DNA of 64,000 nt from Aquatica leii (lineage: Eukaryota; Arthropoda; Insecta; Coleoptera; Lampyridae): contig CM069435.1 of NCBI GenBank assembly GCA_035610365.1, positions 11,707,123 to 11,771,122 of the forward strand. The letters run 5' to 3'. The notes under the pieces were generated by a model that did no database searches, was not told the origin of the DNA, and worked only from the letters and a program-made list of their open reading frames with translations. This document shows positions 48,514 to 59,553 of the stretch, piece by piece. Positions within the stretch are counted from its first letter, which is position 1. Every line of letters starts with the position of its first letter. Made by a program: the position numbers and the translations under genes.

Positions 48514-49485
48514 TAAAGTAGTATATTCGTTACAGGGTAAGCTATTTACATCCGATTTGTTAGAATTCTTTGATAAGTTCTTTTTTAAATTTTATAGCCG
48601 TCCCGCCACGTTTTTGACTGTACGTTTCGATGCATTATCGATAAATACCTTCATGGAACGAGTACAACTCTGTAAGGCCTACGTTTAAAACTAAAAATCA
48701 AAAACAAGAGCTTTTCTTCAAGATCCTACTCATGCGACAAACACCTGCGAGACCAACTTTCATTAAATGTGTACAACACCATTCGATAATCGGGTCATGT
48801 TATGTGTGCTTTCTTTTAGTAGTAATTAACAATTTTGTAGATCTTGCTTTCGTGAGTCATTGTGTTGACACGATTTACTATTCAAAATTAATTCCAGCCT
48901 GACTCAACGAGGAAAACGTTTTCTTCGAACAAGTGCGTACTGGATTATGGGTAAGTTTATTTAATTATTTTTCCGCTGTCAGAAAAGTCACTGACGGAAT
49001 TTTTGTTTATGTTAATTTCCGTAATCAGAATCATTGTTTCAATACCATTGAGGTAGTTTCACTAATTATGTTGTGTGTATCGCATGCTGTGTACAAACGA
49101 TATTGATTATATAATTTTCTTCGTTATTCACTCCGTTTAAACTTATGTATTCTGTGTTGCCGATACTTCTGGCATTTATGGATTGAGAATTAGATAGACT
49201 CGTGTTATAATCTACGTTATTAAATTAAAGTTGTTATACCTATTTTATCTTTTCTTTATGGTAACACATCTTTCCTTTTGGTTGGTTACCCGAATACCAG
49301 TGCAACAAGGATTACGAACCTGGAATTTGTTACAGGCTTGATAGCTTCTGTCCTGATCGAGATAGAAGTTTTACTTATAAAAGATCTGGCGCCTTTTAAC
49401 TCTTATTTATTTGAACCTACCCTCCGTGCACTCCGTCTGTGTGAGTTGGCCATGCAAGGTTCGTAAGACCTCTAAGCTTGTAACA

Positions 49486-51472
49486 CACTGTAATGCATTT
49501 ACAGAACTGCTACCAAAGCAAACTACTCAATAACAATAACGTCAAAATTAATGCAACCAAACCAGAAGTGTATCGTGGAATCACTGCACTCTTGAATACT
49601 ACAGAAGTACAGTACGTTGAGAAGCGGTCCCGAAAAATCAAAAGCGACAGGGCACAATATTTACGATTAGTGATACATCTGAGACGACTAGATCGTAAAC
49701 GTTTTCATTCCTCATTATTTTTTGCTCATTTTTCCCAGCATAGCAACGTCCTACTCGACTAGCAACATCATGAACGGATACTCCAGGTTCTCGCAACCGA
49801 TTATTCAACTACCTTCGAACTTAATTGATGAAAATTTTTATGTTGTCAAACAGAAAGCGTTTTTTTAGACTCTAACCGGACTAACTGAACTCTTAAGTAC
49901 GGCTATAATTACAACTAAGAAAGTAACATCCAATAACTTCGAACCCAAAATCAAAATTACACAGGGCCCCAACGTAAGCCTCATCTCTTTTTTGATATTT
50001 ATTAACCATCTGCCTGATGTCTTACATTTATCTGAGTCCCTACTTTTCGCGGATATCTTAAAAATAACATAGATTGCCTTTATAATTGTAGCTTTGTAAA
50101 CTAAACTCTTGTTAAATATAGAAAAATGGTCAGTTTTTTCATACAGTAGATCTAAGATTATAGCTAGAGCTCCTTGATATCGAGTAGCAACAGTCACTAC
50201 CTCTTATATAATCATAGTTAGCAAAATGGCGTAGGTAAGCTTACATAGAATGTATGTGGGTCTAATTCTGGCTTGAATAAATTCAACGTGACTCATAACT
50301 CGACAGGTAATTAGTCAGCGTTTACACATACACAAATGCTGTGTATTAGTGTTATCTATGATTTAAAATGTTAAAAGTTACAAATTAGAACAAGTAAGTA
50401 ACAAGCAAAACATGCTGAAGGCTGAATAATTCATTTTAAAAGTTATACATAAGCAGATAGTTTTCCAACACGATACTTGACATTCGTTTGCTTCAGGTTC
50501 AACTGCCATATAGAAATTTCTAACAAAAGACACGTCTGGTGGTTATCTCCATGCACTTTAATGAATATAATTCCCCAAATTAATAACTGGTTGGGAGATA
50601 CAACCGTTTTAACCCTTGGCAGACTTGCTAAATGGAAATTTATGGTATTGAAGCAATATGACGGCCGTTATCTTAATGACGTCTCTACAAAAAATTCTCC
50701 AAAGCGCTTAGAAGACCCATAGAACACAATTAAGTCATCCCATAAGAGAAAATGTACTTTTAAGAAGTGGACGACTTCTTAATAGTCGCCTGAAACAGAG
50801 ATGCGTAAGCACCAGAAAACGAGAAAAGAATCTTCCTCAGAGAACACTTAACAGTCAACGAACTCACGGCGGTCAGAGTAAGTAGTAAGAAGTTTTGGTA
50901 AGCGCCAAAGACCAAGAGCCCTAGAAACCCCATCTTGAAACTAAGAAACTTAAGAAGTAGAAATAAGAAACTAAGTATAGATCCGAAGTTAAATTTTTCT
51001 TAGTTTAGTACATGTTATCGTTAGAAAATATACATTGTCCTTGCTCGCTTTATTTTTTGTCTCTATCCTATTCGCTTCGTAGTGGGTCCAAACGTACCCT
51101 TGGTCTCTCGAAGCTAAAGATCTGGATTAGTTCGAGGAGTGGCACCTAGAAATTTTTAATCTTTATTTCAGTTTCTCAACCACGTCCACTCACCAACATT
51201 GTAGCTAGCCGTGCTGCAAAAAAGAGTTGGTAACAAAAAATGTCACCCAACGTAGAGCTGTTATCTTAACAAATTTTTACCTGCAATCGCGGATATAAAC
51301 AACCAATCGTAAAAAGCATAAGAACCCCAGCGATTGCAACCTATAAAAAAGCGAGCAAACCCTTTAAATCAAATACCGTCAAATTCGGACCTTACCGGGG
51401 GCAGTGCCGTCGAAACACCAGTGGAGTCCTAAATTTTATTAGAAATTATAATTTAGCGCAAATACGTAAATA
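49486..51472. other. mostly non-coding, with small retroelement scraps
   Basis: 49540-49640 translates to NNNNVKINATKPEVYRGITA, which resembles the pre-knuckle region of gag-like LINE ORF1 proteins. 50740-50960 is purine-rich. No other feature is recognised. Confidence 0.4.
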
Positions 51473-51556
51473 ATGACATGTAACCTAATGTTTAACTATA
51501 TATTAGTCAGATCAGAACTAGAGTATGCATTCACCGTGTGGCACCCACAATCAATC
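51473..51556 (+). pseudogene. LINE reverse-transcriptase scrap
   Basis: NYILVRSELEYAFTVWHPQ resembles the LVRS.LEYAS.VW.P motif at the C-terminal side of many LINE RT domains. It is a short isolated fragment immediately before the heat-shock-like module. Confidence 0.45.
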
Positions 51557-51562
51557 GCTCTA

Positions 51563-51984
51563 AAACGTTCGAAAAAATATTCTCAGGTTCTAGAGATTTC
51601 ACGAAGTTGTTATTTTCAGAACGTTTCCCAAAAGATACGGAACATTCGCGAAAAATTTCCAAAATGTGTATAAATGCGGTTCAAACAAATCAGCAGCGAG
51701 TTATTTCCCGTAATTCGAAGACGGTAGTGTTAAGAACATTATTCAAGTCTAAATAAATAAGTGATTAACGCGTGTGCGATAAATCTACGGTGTATAACCT
51801 TGTACGTGGCTTTAATGTAAACAGGCGTTAGTGTTTAATGAAATAGAAGTTATCTGGAGACTTCATCTTCGCGTATGTGATAGTGCTATACACAAATTAT
51901 GGTGTGTTTTTATTAAATCCTTAGATTTAATTAGTTCCGTTAGTTATAAACGTATACATATTTTTAATATAAATAAATTAATTA
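51563..51984 (+). promoter_or_regulatory. heat-shock-promoter-like module, copy 2
   Basis: Diverged copy of 28262-28644, in the same order: ACGTTCGAAAAAATATTCTC, TTCAGAACGTTTCC (51616-51630), GGAACATTCGCGAA (51641-51654, three units in register), TATAAATGCGG at 51669, a leader with AATTCGAAGACGG, and TATAACCTTGTACGTG. It continues as AATATAAATAAATTAATTA, where the Penelope-like element inserted, and resumes at 54723 with GTTTTAACAAAATTCGTTA. No chaperone coding sequence follows. Confidence 0.55.
51973..51984. repeat. target-site duplication of the Penelope-like element (left)
   Basis: ATAAATTAATTA recurs at 54711-54722. The uninterrupted sequence is confirmed by the first heat-shock-like copy near 28610-28640. 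Confidence 0.8.
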
Positions 51985-52000
51985 TGCAATGTTGCTTGAT

Positions 52001-52375
52001 GCGAAGTAATAACATTCTGCTGAACTTTCATTGTTTATTATTTTGAAATGAATATACACAACGTTTCGATTGCTGTGGTATCTGCAATTGTCATCAGGTG
52101 AATACTAACAAACTTAGAAACTACTGGAGCTTATATACTAAAGACATGTTCGAGCGTACAAAATCAATTTAGCGTAACAGATTAATTAACAAAATTACTT
52201 AGTCAAGTTTAAGTTGTTTTAGAGGTTCGATAAGTGGTTTCCATATGTTGCTTATCTCGACACTTGGCTGGCTGAAAATTTCTTTGTTGTTGTTGATGAA
52301 TGCCGCTTTTTTAAATTTCCGTTTGTACCAATGTTCCTCCCTGTGTATGATTTTTTGCTTCCGACCATTTCATTC
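52001..52375 (-). repeat. PLE inverted end, left arm (3' end of coding strand)
   Basis: Reverse complement of 54330-54710 with few differences. It contains the C-terminus of the GIY-YIG protein, including one extra A near 52351-52356 that shifts the frame relative to the right arm. Confidence 0.85.
52064..52097 (-). ncRNA. hammerhead-ribozyme-like motif, left PLE end
   Basis: On the minus strand CTGATGA (52097-52091), then a GATTG-type stem II with a long loop, then GAAAC and GTTGTG. The core matches the hammerheads described in Penelope-like elements, which process element transcripts. Cleavage is inferred, not shown. Confidence 0.65.
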
Positions 52376-52724
52376 GATGTTGGTTATCCCACGAGTGTTG
52401 CGGGATGCCGGACTTAGAAGTCTCTCCTCTCTGCGTGTGCGTCTGATGTTCTTTCAGTCTAATGTCAAGTGGTCTTTTGGTTTCCCCCACGTATGATTTG
52501 CCACATTCACATGGAACTTGGTAAATACAGTTTTGGGAATCTCGACTTGTTTGTGGCTTTGTGTTGGAAATTATACTTCTAATGGTGGTCGATGATTTGA
52601 ACACTGTATTTAAGTTGTAGCTTTTCCCTATACGTTTTATTGATTCTGTTAAACCTTTGACATATGGGATGCTCAGCAGTGAATTAGGCAGTTCTTCTGT
52701 TTTAGGTTGTCCCATAGTGTTCAA
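52311..52724 (-). pseudogene. PLE GIY-YIG endonuclease domain
   Basis: The frame contains CIYQVPCECGKSYVGETKRP and IRLKEHQTH, a GIY-YIG nuclease core (here IYQV...YVGET) with the following Arg and the conserved HxxH-like region of PLE nucleases. It nicks target DNA for priming. The C-terminus continues in another frame into the terminal repeat because of a one-base A-run difference. A linker of about 450 bp with stops separates it from the RT part. Confidence 0.85.
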
Positions 52725-54373
52725 TTGCTTTTTTCCGTAAAAGCTCTCCTACAATCTTTTCTGGATAACCATTCTGCCGTAGATCGTTTCTAATGTTTTT
52801 GATTTCTTCTCGTAGCCCTTTTTCTGTGTTGCACAACCTGTATGCTCTGTCGATTAGAGATTTTACTACTCCCCTCTTCGTAGATGTGGAATGGTTGGAT
52901 TCAAAGTTGAGATATCGACCGGGTGTGTCGGTTTCCTGTAGACAGTCGTTTCCATAATTTTCTTGTTCTTTGGTACTTGAACGTCTAAAAAAGGAAGTGT
53001 GTTCTCCTTTTCCTTTTCCATAGTGAATTTGATGGATGGTTTGATGTTGTTCAGATGTTGTAGAAAAGGGTCTAGTTGCCGATTACTGTGGTTCCAAATT
53101 ATAAAGGTATTGTCAACATATCTAAGCCATGTTTTGGGTTTGAATTTGGATTTCTCTATGGCCTGGGATTCAAACTAGTTCATGTATATGTTGGCGACTA
53201 CTGGTGATAGAGATGAGCCCATTGGTAGTCCTTCGTCTTGAGTGAAGAATCTGTCTTTCCCCTGAAAATACGAGTTCTTGAGGCAACATTCTAGGAGCTT
53301 CATTATTCCTTCTACCGGCAGCGTGGTTCTTTCCTGGAGTTTTTCATCTTCTCGAAGCTTCGTTTGGATGATTTTCAATGCTTCTTCAACTGGCACATTA
53401 GTATAAAGACTTTCTACGTCGAAGCTGACTAATTGATCCCGTGGTTGTAGCTGTATTGTTTTCAGAATCTCAACGAAATGTTTGGAGTCTTTGACAAAAG
53501 ATGAGCTGTTCTTCTGTAGTGGTTGCACAATTGGTAGTAGAAATCTGGATAGCTGGTATGTGGGTCCATTATGAGAGCTGGTTATCGGTCGAAGCGGCAT
53601 GTTGTTTTTATGTATCATCGGTAGTCCATATAGATGCGGCGGTTTGCTGTAGTGTGGTGTTAGCATCGTTCTCATCCTTGATGTTAGATGTCTTTCGTAG
53701 AGTTTTAGGACTTGATAGATCTTCCTCTTCAAGCTTGCTGTCGGATCTTTCTTCAGTCTGCGGTAATTCCCTTGATTTAAGACGTCTTCAATTTTTTGGT
53801 CGTAGGTGGTGGCATCCATGATAACAGTTGCGGCCCCTTTGTCGGCTGGAAGTATTTTAATGCATTTGTTCTTCCGTAAATTTGTGAGAGCTTTTTCCTC
53901 GTGTTTAGTGATGTTGGTGTGTTGTTTTCTTTTCTTCTCAAGAGCACTTCTGATTTTCCATTTAAATTCTTCTGCTTGTGTTGGATTCAAACGTGTTGTC
54001 TCGACGGCACCAATGATGTTTAGTACAGGCATGTCTTTGGTGTTACCGAAAAATTGAGCCCTTTCTCTAATAGAGTCGTTTCTGTAGCAGACAGTGGATG
54101 TGTCGATATGTTGACTATGGTTCTCCTTGCGTTCTTTTGGTTGTCGGCTGCTTTCTGTTGGTTTCGTGTGAGTTTAGCCCATTTTCTGTCGTGTGTTTCT
54201 TGGTGTAGTTGTCGCACCTTCTCGCAAGTAGCGTCTATTTTGCGAAATATTGGTATGTAATCTTCTTCCAATGTGAACTCTTTTATCTCCTCGAATCTTT
54301 GTGTGGCGTCTTGGAGTAATAAAGTTTTTGAATGAAATGGTCGGAAGCAAAAATCATACACAGGGAGGAACAT
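52725..54373 (-). pseudogene. PLE reverse transcriptase (broken)
   Basis: The frame 54373-54020 (starting in the right terminal repeat) encodes the N-terminal PLE region. The frame 54032-53175 holds RT blocks: NKCIKILPADKGAATVIMD, MIHKNNMPLRPITSSHNGP, LVSFDVESLYTNVPVEEAL, and EGLPMGSSLSPVVANIYMN. A TAG at 53172-53174 breaks it. The catalytic motif then reads YVDN instead of YVDD near 53120, and TLPFLDVQV follows. It lacks the catalytic second Asp, so it cannot be active. Confidence 0.88.
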
Positions 54374-54710
54374 TGGTACAAACGGAAATTTAAAGAAGCG
54401 GCATTCATCAACAACAACAAAGAAGTTTTCAGCCAGTCAAGTGTCGAGATAAGCAACATATGGAAACCACTTATCGAACCTCTAAAACAACTTAAACTTT
54501 ACTAAGTAATTTTGTTAATTAATCTGTTACGCTAAATTGATTTTGTACGCTTGAACGCTTCATCGAACATGTCTTTAGTATATAAGCTCCAGTAGTTTCT
54601 AAGTTTGTTAGTATTCACCTGATGACGATTGCAGGTACCACAACAATCGAAACGTTGTGTATATTCATTTCAAAATAATAAACAAGTTCAGCAGAATGTT
54701 ATTACTTCGC
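54330..54710 (+). repeat. PLE inverted end, right arm
   Basis: Reverse complement of 52001-52375. Its orientation places the end of the GIY-YIG gene and a hammerhead on the plus strand, opposite to the main coding strand. The right boundary CTTCGC is exactly at the TSD. Confidence 0.85.
54619..54656 (+). ncRNA. hammerhead-ribozyme-like motif, right PLE end
   Basis: CTGATGA (54619-54625), a GATTG/CAATC stem, GAAAC (54649-54653) and GTTGTG. Same core as the left arm, with several changes in the stem II loop only. Confidence 0.65.
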
Positions 54711-54722
54711 ATAAATTAATTA
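54711..54722. repeat. target-site duplication of the Penelope-like element (right)
   Basis: Exact copy of 51973-51984. Confidence 0.8.
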
Positions 54723-57184
54723 GTTTTAACAAAATTCGTTAGAAGGTTCAAAATAGGTTAAATAATTCTTAGTTCGAATTAAATTGCTGAAAACTGAATT
54801 CAAATTTACTTACGGTGGTTAGTATACTTAATACATCAAAAGAAAAGTAAAAAATAAAGAAAATCGACAAAAAATTTAAAATGCTTTTTAATTGAATGTT
54901 AAAATCTAGAGCACAAAAACATCAAAATGTAGAGAAAATGTAAAAAAAAATAAGTGTCTTTGGAGCGTCAGAAAGTAAAACAAAAGTTAAAGTACACAAT
55001 AACTTAGATCAAAAAATGCATTTTTAATATTCTTTTTAAAGGAATAGCAAAAAGAAACAGAAAAACTTAAAATAGATTAACGGTGGTTAAACAATATTAA
55101 TAAACAAGTATTATAATAATTGACTTGATATTCAAATAAATTACCATAAAATCTAGTAGAACGCTATACGATAAAAATCCATGTGACACCGTGTAAAAAT
55201 GCACATTGCATAAAAATGCTTAGTTGACAAAATACTAAAAATAACACTATTGTTGTTACTTTCGTTCTTGGTTTCTTTATAGCGTTAATCGAGCTTATCT
55301 AACATTGTAACTTGCATGCCGTTTGCAATTAAACAATGGAATATTTTTTCCATAAGAATGTTAATCGTATAATTTAGCGTTTTCCTACGATTTCAAATGT
55401 CACGGTATGCGTAAGTAAATAATTGATTGAATTAGAACTAAAACTTTGCTTTTAATACTTTTTATTCTAAACGCACACAAAAAGTGTGAAAAGTTAAATT
55501 CGAATTATGCGCTGATTCAAAAAGAATTATATTACATCTAACCCAAAAAAAAATAAAAAAAACTACAAAGTAACAGAAGAATTGTTATAGGGTATCATAA
55601 ATAAAATGGCTGGCTTTATGCTGAGAACATTGACCCTCCCTTCTTGGCTTGTTTTCTGCTTGATGTAATTCTCCATTCAGCATTAATCTTTAACCCCATT
55701 CGCTTCGTATGATGTTCTTGTTTGAACAACATTTGAAATTTTTAAACAACCTAAATACGCAAACTTTTACAGTAAAAAGAATGGAAAACGAAATTGAAAC
55801 CTGCCGTTTTCGTATTGGATCCGATAAGAATTAAAATGTCCCGCACAAAACACATTTGTATATTTTATACAAAAAATGAAATAAAACAATTTAATAAATT
55901 ATGAAAAATTTCTATCGATAACAATTTCGACGTAAAAGCAATGTCATTTCCATTTACACGTAATGCCTAAGCACTTTCCACTCCCATTACTAATTTTTAT
56001 TCCCGGCTTACACATAACTTTCACGAATAAAATCTCGCGGCATTTCCATAATTTTAAAGTTTTATTAAAATTTTCATAATTTTTACATTACTTTGTTCTT
56101 TAAATGTGTGTAAGCGTACGTTTTATTCCTGTTTTATAAAATGAAAATTTAAATTTATCTATCCCTACGAAATTTATCAATATCAAATGCGTTATGTGCT
56201 TCCCACGAGAAACATTTCTGGTCTTTTCTTTTTTCTTTTGGTTATTAAGAATCGCGCAGTTATATTGTCGGCCTTCATTGTTCTATATTTACAAATCATC
56301 TTTTTTTATGTCTGGGTTACTGTAGGAAGCTGACCCCTTTTAATAAATTGCGTTACAAGTAAATTGTGTCTGAACGCTACTAGCTTAGTATTCAGTCGTT
56401 TCGGCGTACGATTTTTTGAAATTCTATTTTATATGCTATGGCGATGAGTTTGTAATTGAATTAAAATTGGAAATTTATTTTATGATAATAATTTTGTTAA
56501 AAAATTTAATTTAAACAAAACGGTTTAGAGAAAGTCAAATTTTTTTTGAAAACAATAATTGTATTACTTGTAGTAAACAAGAACTGTAAACATGTAGAAA
56601 CCTCGTACAAAATAATGTTATCACTAAAGAGCAAATGCCTGGAGCCCGCCTATTTTGCCTTTTTAAAGAGTATTATTTTATATTGCCTTTTACATATAAA
56701 TTTTATAAAGTTTGTGTAAACAGTATTTTAATAGGTAGATGACAATAACGCATTAAAGAATTTTACTTAAATTACGTACAATAATATAATTAACATTTTT
56801 TGTTCAAAAGATCTTACCACGAACCTATAAATAACAACAGGGATTATCATGTTTTGTTAAACAATGGTTTCCAGAAAAAGTTAAATACAAAAGCCGCTTA
56901 TAGAGAAGAACTATTGTAAGAATTTATACTAGGATTATGTACAATGACAGGCTTAACAGAACACTATTTAGAAAACCGGAAGGATTTCGGAATGAATCAT
57001 ATTTTATAGGTCTATTCAGTACCTAAGTAAAGCAAACAAACATAGATAATTTTAATTCTGTCCGGTGGGATTCCTTTAATGACTGAAACACATGACTAAA
57101 ATATTCTTTGTTTGTTATAAATACGTGTGATATTGTCACACTGTGATAATCTATTGCTGTTGTGCTGTGAGTAAGTTTTAAAAA
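54723..57184. other. AT-rich sequence without a gene
   Basis: The first 20 bases are the end of heat-shock-like copy 2. The rest shows no recognisable coding domain or repeat. Confidence 0.5.
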
Positions 57185-57647
57185 ATGCCACCTAATAAAC
57201 AATCAAAATTTGAAAATTATTACAAGTGGAGTTAATTGGATAACCGACGGGGAAAACCTTTTTTGTCAAGTTTGTTCAAAATCAGTAAGTTTGTATTATC
57301 TTAATTTAAATGCTTTTAATTACTAGTATATGTATTATTCAAAATCGGTGCTACTAAAAAATTCCATGTAAAACAACACTTGGATAGTAGTTTAAATTAA
57401 AAAAATATTAAAAAAAAATATGTAACAACCATTGTTAAAAAACGTTATAGAAGATCAACAGAATAAACCTGGCCCATCAAAAACAACTTTTGCTGTAGAT
57501 TTGTGCGAAGCATTGGTGTCGGCTCAAATTCCTCTTAAAAAACTTGATAATATCAATTTTCGCAATTTCATCAAAACATACACCGAAGAATCATATATTA
57601 AGCGCGATGGTGTATCGTACTTAATAGTTAGACACTTGCCCAGGTAA
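57185..57647 (+). pseudogene. CGBP1/hAT-like N-terminal fragment
   Basis: Near the ATG at 57185 a shifted frame reads WITDGENLFCQVCSKS, the start of a BED/C2HC zinc finger as in CGBP1-like proteins. KFHVKQHLDSS (about 57360-57395) could be its His-containing half. The frame 57432-57647 gives VDLCEALVSAQIPLKKLDNI then NFRNFIKTYT, matching the helical region that follows the finger in CGBP1-like and hAT proteins. GTAAGT at 57281 and CAGGTAATG at 57641 look like splice donors. No catalytic core follows. It is a domesticated-type gene fragment or a hAT relic. Confidence 0.55.
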
Positions 57648-57854
57648 TGAATATTTAAACAATATCAGATTCTAGGACAAGTGTCAGTAATCAAACAACT
57701 TAACGTTGAATGATATTTTTATTAATCACAGTCGAGTTTTTATACAATATTTACAAGCGTTGTGATATATAAAAAGTTGGCATTTTACGTGATTACAATT
57801 TCAAATGTGGGTTACTATAATGTAACACATTCTTGGCAATTTGCTGATATACAG
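57648..57854. other. AT-rich non-coding sequence
   Basis: Short stretch up to the LTR; nothing recognised. Confidence 0.5.
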
Positions 57855-59436
57855 TGTTACGTGCATAAATTTAAATACTGCACTACCCTGTATATTGGTT
57901 TAATTAAAAATTACTTTTCTATTTCTCGACGCCATCTATCGGGTTCGTTGGTCTCTTCGTATTGAGTAGACGATATCCAGTGAGATACCGGCATTTTGAC
58001 TTTAACATCGTTCATGTTATAACCTATGTCTGCGTGAATTAAAAATCGTTTTCTCAAAACATCCACGTGTTGGGACACGATGGGTAATAGAAGTCTTCTT
58101 AATTAACTAATTTAATCCACGCAGGGTAAGTGGCTTTTGTTCTTTCTTTGATTAAAGGTAATTTTTATGTCTTTTCGTTAGCGCCATGTGCTACCTCCTA
58201 AATATGGGTATTCTTGTCGTAATTTAAAATCTACAAGGGAAAATTATAACTTCATTACGATCGTAAAGTATTCGAGTCGTCACCGGCCGTTCGTCCACGA
58301 TCTGGCACATGTTTCTAGTCGATACCGAATTATGAGGGATTAACATCGACAAATACTTTCATGGGACGATTATAACTATCTACAAGGCCTACGGTTAAAA
58401 CTAAATAAACCGAAGACAATCATATTTCTGGCAGATTTTACTCATGCGGCAAACACCTGCGAAACCAACTGTCATCGAAGGTGTACAACAGCATTCGACA
58501 ACCGGGTTATATTATATGTACTTTCTTTAACATTAAGTAACCATTTTTGTAGATCTTGATTTCGTGAGGCATTGGTTTGACACGATTTGCGACTCAAATT
58601 GATTTCAGGCCCACTTGCCGGGGAAAGCGCTTTCTTCGATCGAGTGGAAGCTCCTGTATTATGGGTAAGTTGTTTTACTTATTTGTTCGTTGTCAGAAAG
58701 GTCGCTCACGAAACTTTTACTAATATTTAATTCCGTAATTATTAACATTGTTGTATTACCATTTAGGTAGTAATTTTGCTTATTTTGTATTGCATATTCT
58801 GTGTACTACCAATAATTATTACGATAGTCTAATATTCACTCAGTAATTGTTATCACGGTTTTATTATCAGTAAGGTCGTATTATGACTTCTTTTGTATGT
58901 TTTGTATACGGTGTACAACCAATAATTATTACGATAGTTTAATATTAATGCAGTAATTGTTATCACGGTTTTATTGCCAGTAATGCCGTATTATTAATTA
59001 TGTCGTGTATCTCGCATCCTGTACACAAACAATATTTACTATGAACTATTCTTCGCTGGTCATTTCAACGTAATTTACTTATGTATTGTGTGTGGCCGAT
59101 ACTATTGGCATTTCTGTAATGGGAATTCGATATACCTGTGATAATCATCAACGATTCTAGATTAAAGTTGTTATTGTGGTTATTTGTTCTTTTATGACAA
59201 CATACATTTCTCTTTGGATCGTCGTTATCGAATAACAAACGTTGACTACTCGAACAGCCGAGTATAAGGATTACGAACCTAAAAATTAGTTACAAGCTTG
59301 CACCGTCTGTCGTGAGCGAGACAGAAGTTACTTTGGATCAGCTCTGGCGCCCTTAAGCATAGTTTCTGTGAACCCCCCCTACTCCCGACTATATGAGTTG
59401 GCCGTGCAGGGTTCATAAAACCTAAAGCTTGTAACA
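57855..59436 (-). repeat. BEL-type LTR copy B (3' LTR of the reverse-strand BEL relic)
   Basis: 1582 bp, TGTTACGTGC at left and GCTTGTAACA at right, so TGTTAC/GTAACA inverted tips. In coding orientation (minus) it starts TGTTACAAGC directly after the 3' end of the BEL internal region (59437). It shares many blocks with copy A at 45589-49485. An imperfect internal duplication of about 115 bp, with TAGTCTAATATTCACTCAG and TAGTTTAATATTAATGCAG, is at 58790-58990. Confidence 0.7.
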
Positions 59437-59479
59437 ACAGGAAGTCTAAATATAGCGTAATAACAAATGTTAGCAAGCG
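59437..59479 (-). repeat. 43-bp internal end of the BEL element, shared with the window edge
   Basis: The sequence next to LTR copy B recurs in inverted orientation at 63958-64000 with two mismatches. It is the stretch that precedes the 3' LTR of this family. Confidence 0.8.
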
Positions 59480-59553
59480 GATTGTTTTATAATGCGGAGT
59501 AATCACTAAGTTTGTTTACCATTTCTCAAGTTGCTAATTATTAACTTTTAAAA

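Larger units (their letters stand above)
45589..49485 (-). repeat. BEL-type LTR copy A, expanded by an insertion
   Basis: The left end TGTTACGTGT and the right end CTTGTAACA match the ends of the LTR at 57855-59436, as do internal blocks: ACCCTGTATAT..GGTT near 45620, CAAACACCTGCGA near 48738, TTTGTAGATCTTG near 48833, GGATTACGAACCT near 49309 and GTTGGCC near 49445. A 2.58-kb segment (45807-48384) between 129-bp direct repeats is absent from copy B. No target-site duplication is visible. It may be a solo LTR or the remnant of a rearranged element. Confidence 0.6.
51985..54710 (-). mobile_element. Penelope-like element (PLE) with GIY-YIG and hammerheads
   Basis: A 2726-bp insertion with a 12-bp duplication. 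The coding strand is minus: an N-terminal region, a reverse transcriptase, and a GIY-YIG endonuclease, the defining PLE order. The ends (52001-52375 and 54330-54710) are inverted repeats, each with a hammerhead core, instead of the direct pseudo-LTRs seen in some PLEs; an inverted partial copy at one end is known for this group. Stops, shifts and a changed catalytic residue make it inactive. Confidence 0.9.

Noticed and set aside
49278-49466. Short frame in LTR copy A as a possible gene
   Set aside because: It lies in an LTR block shared with copy B, where the frame is not kept.
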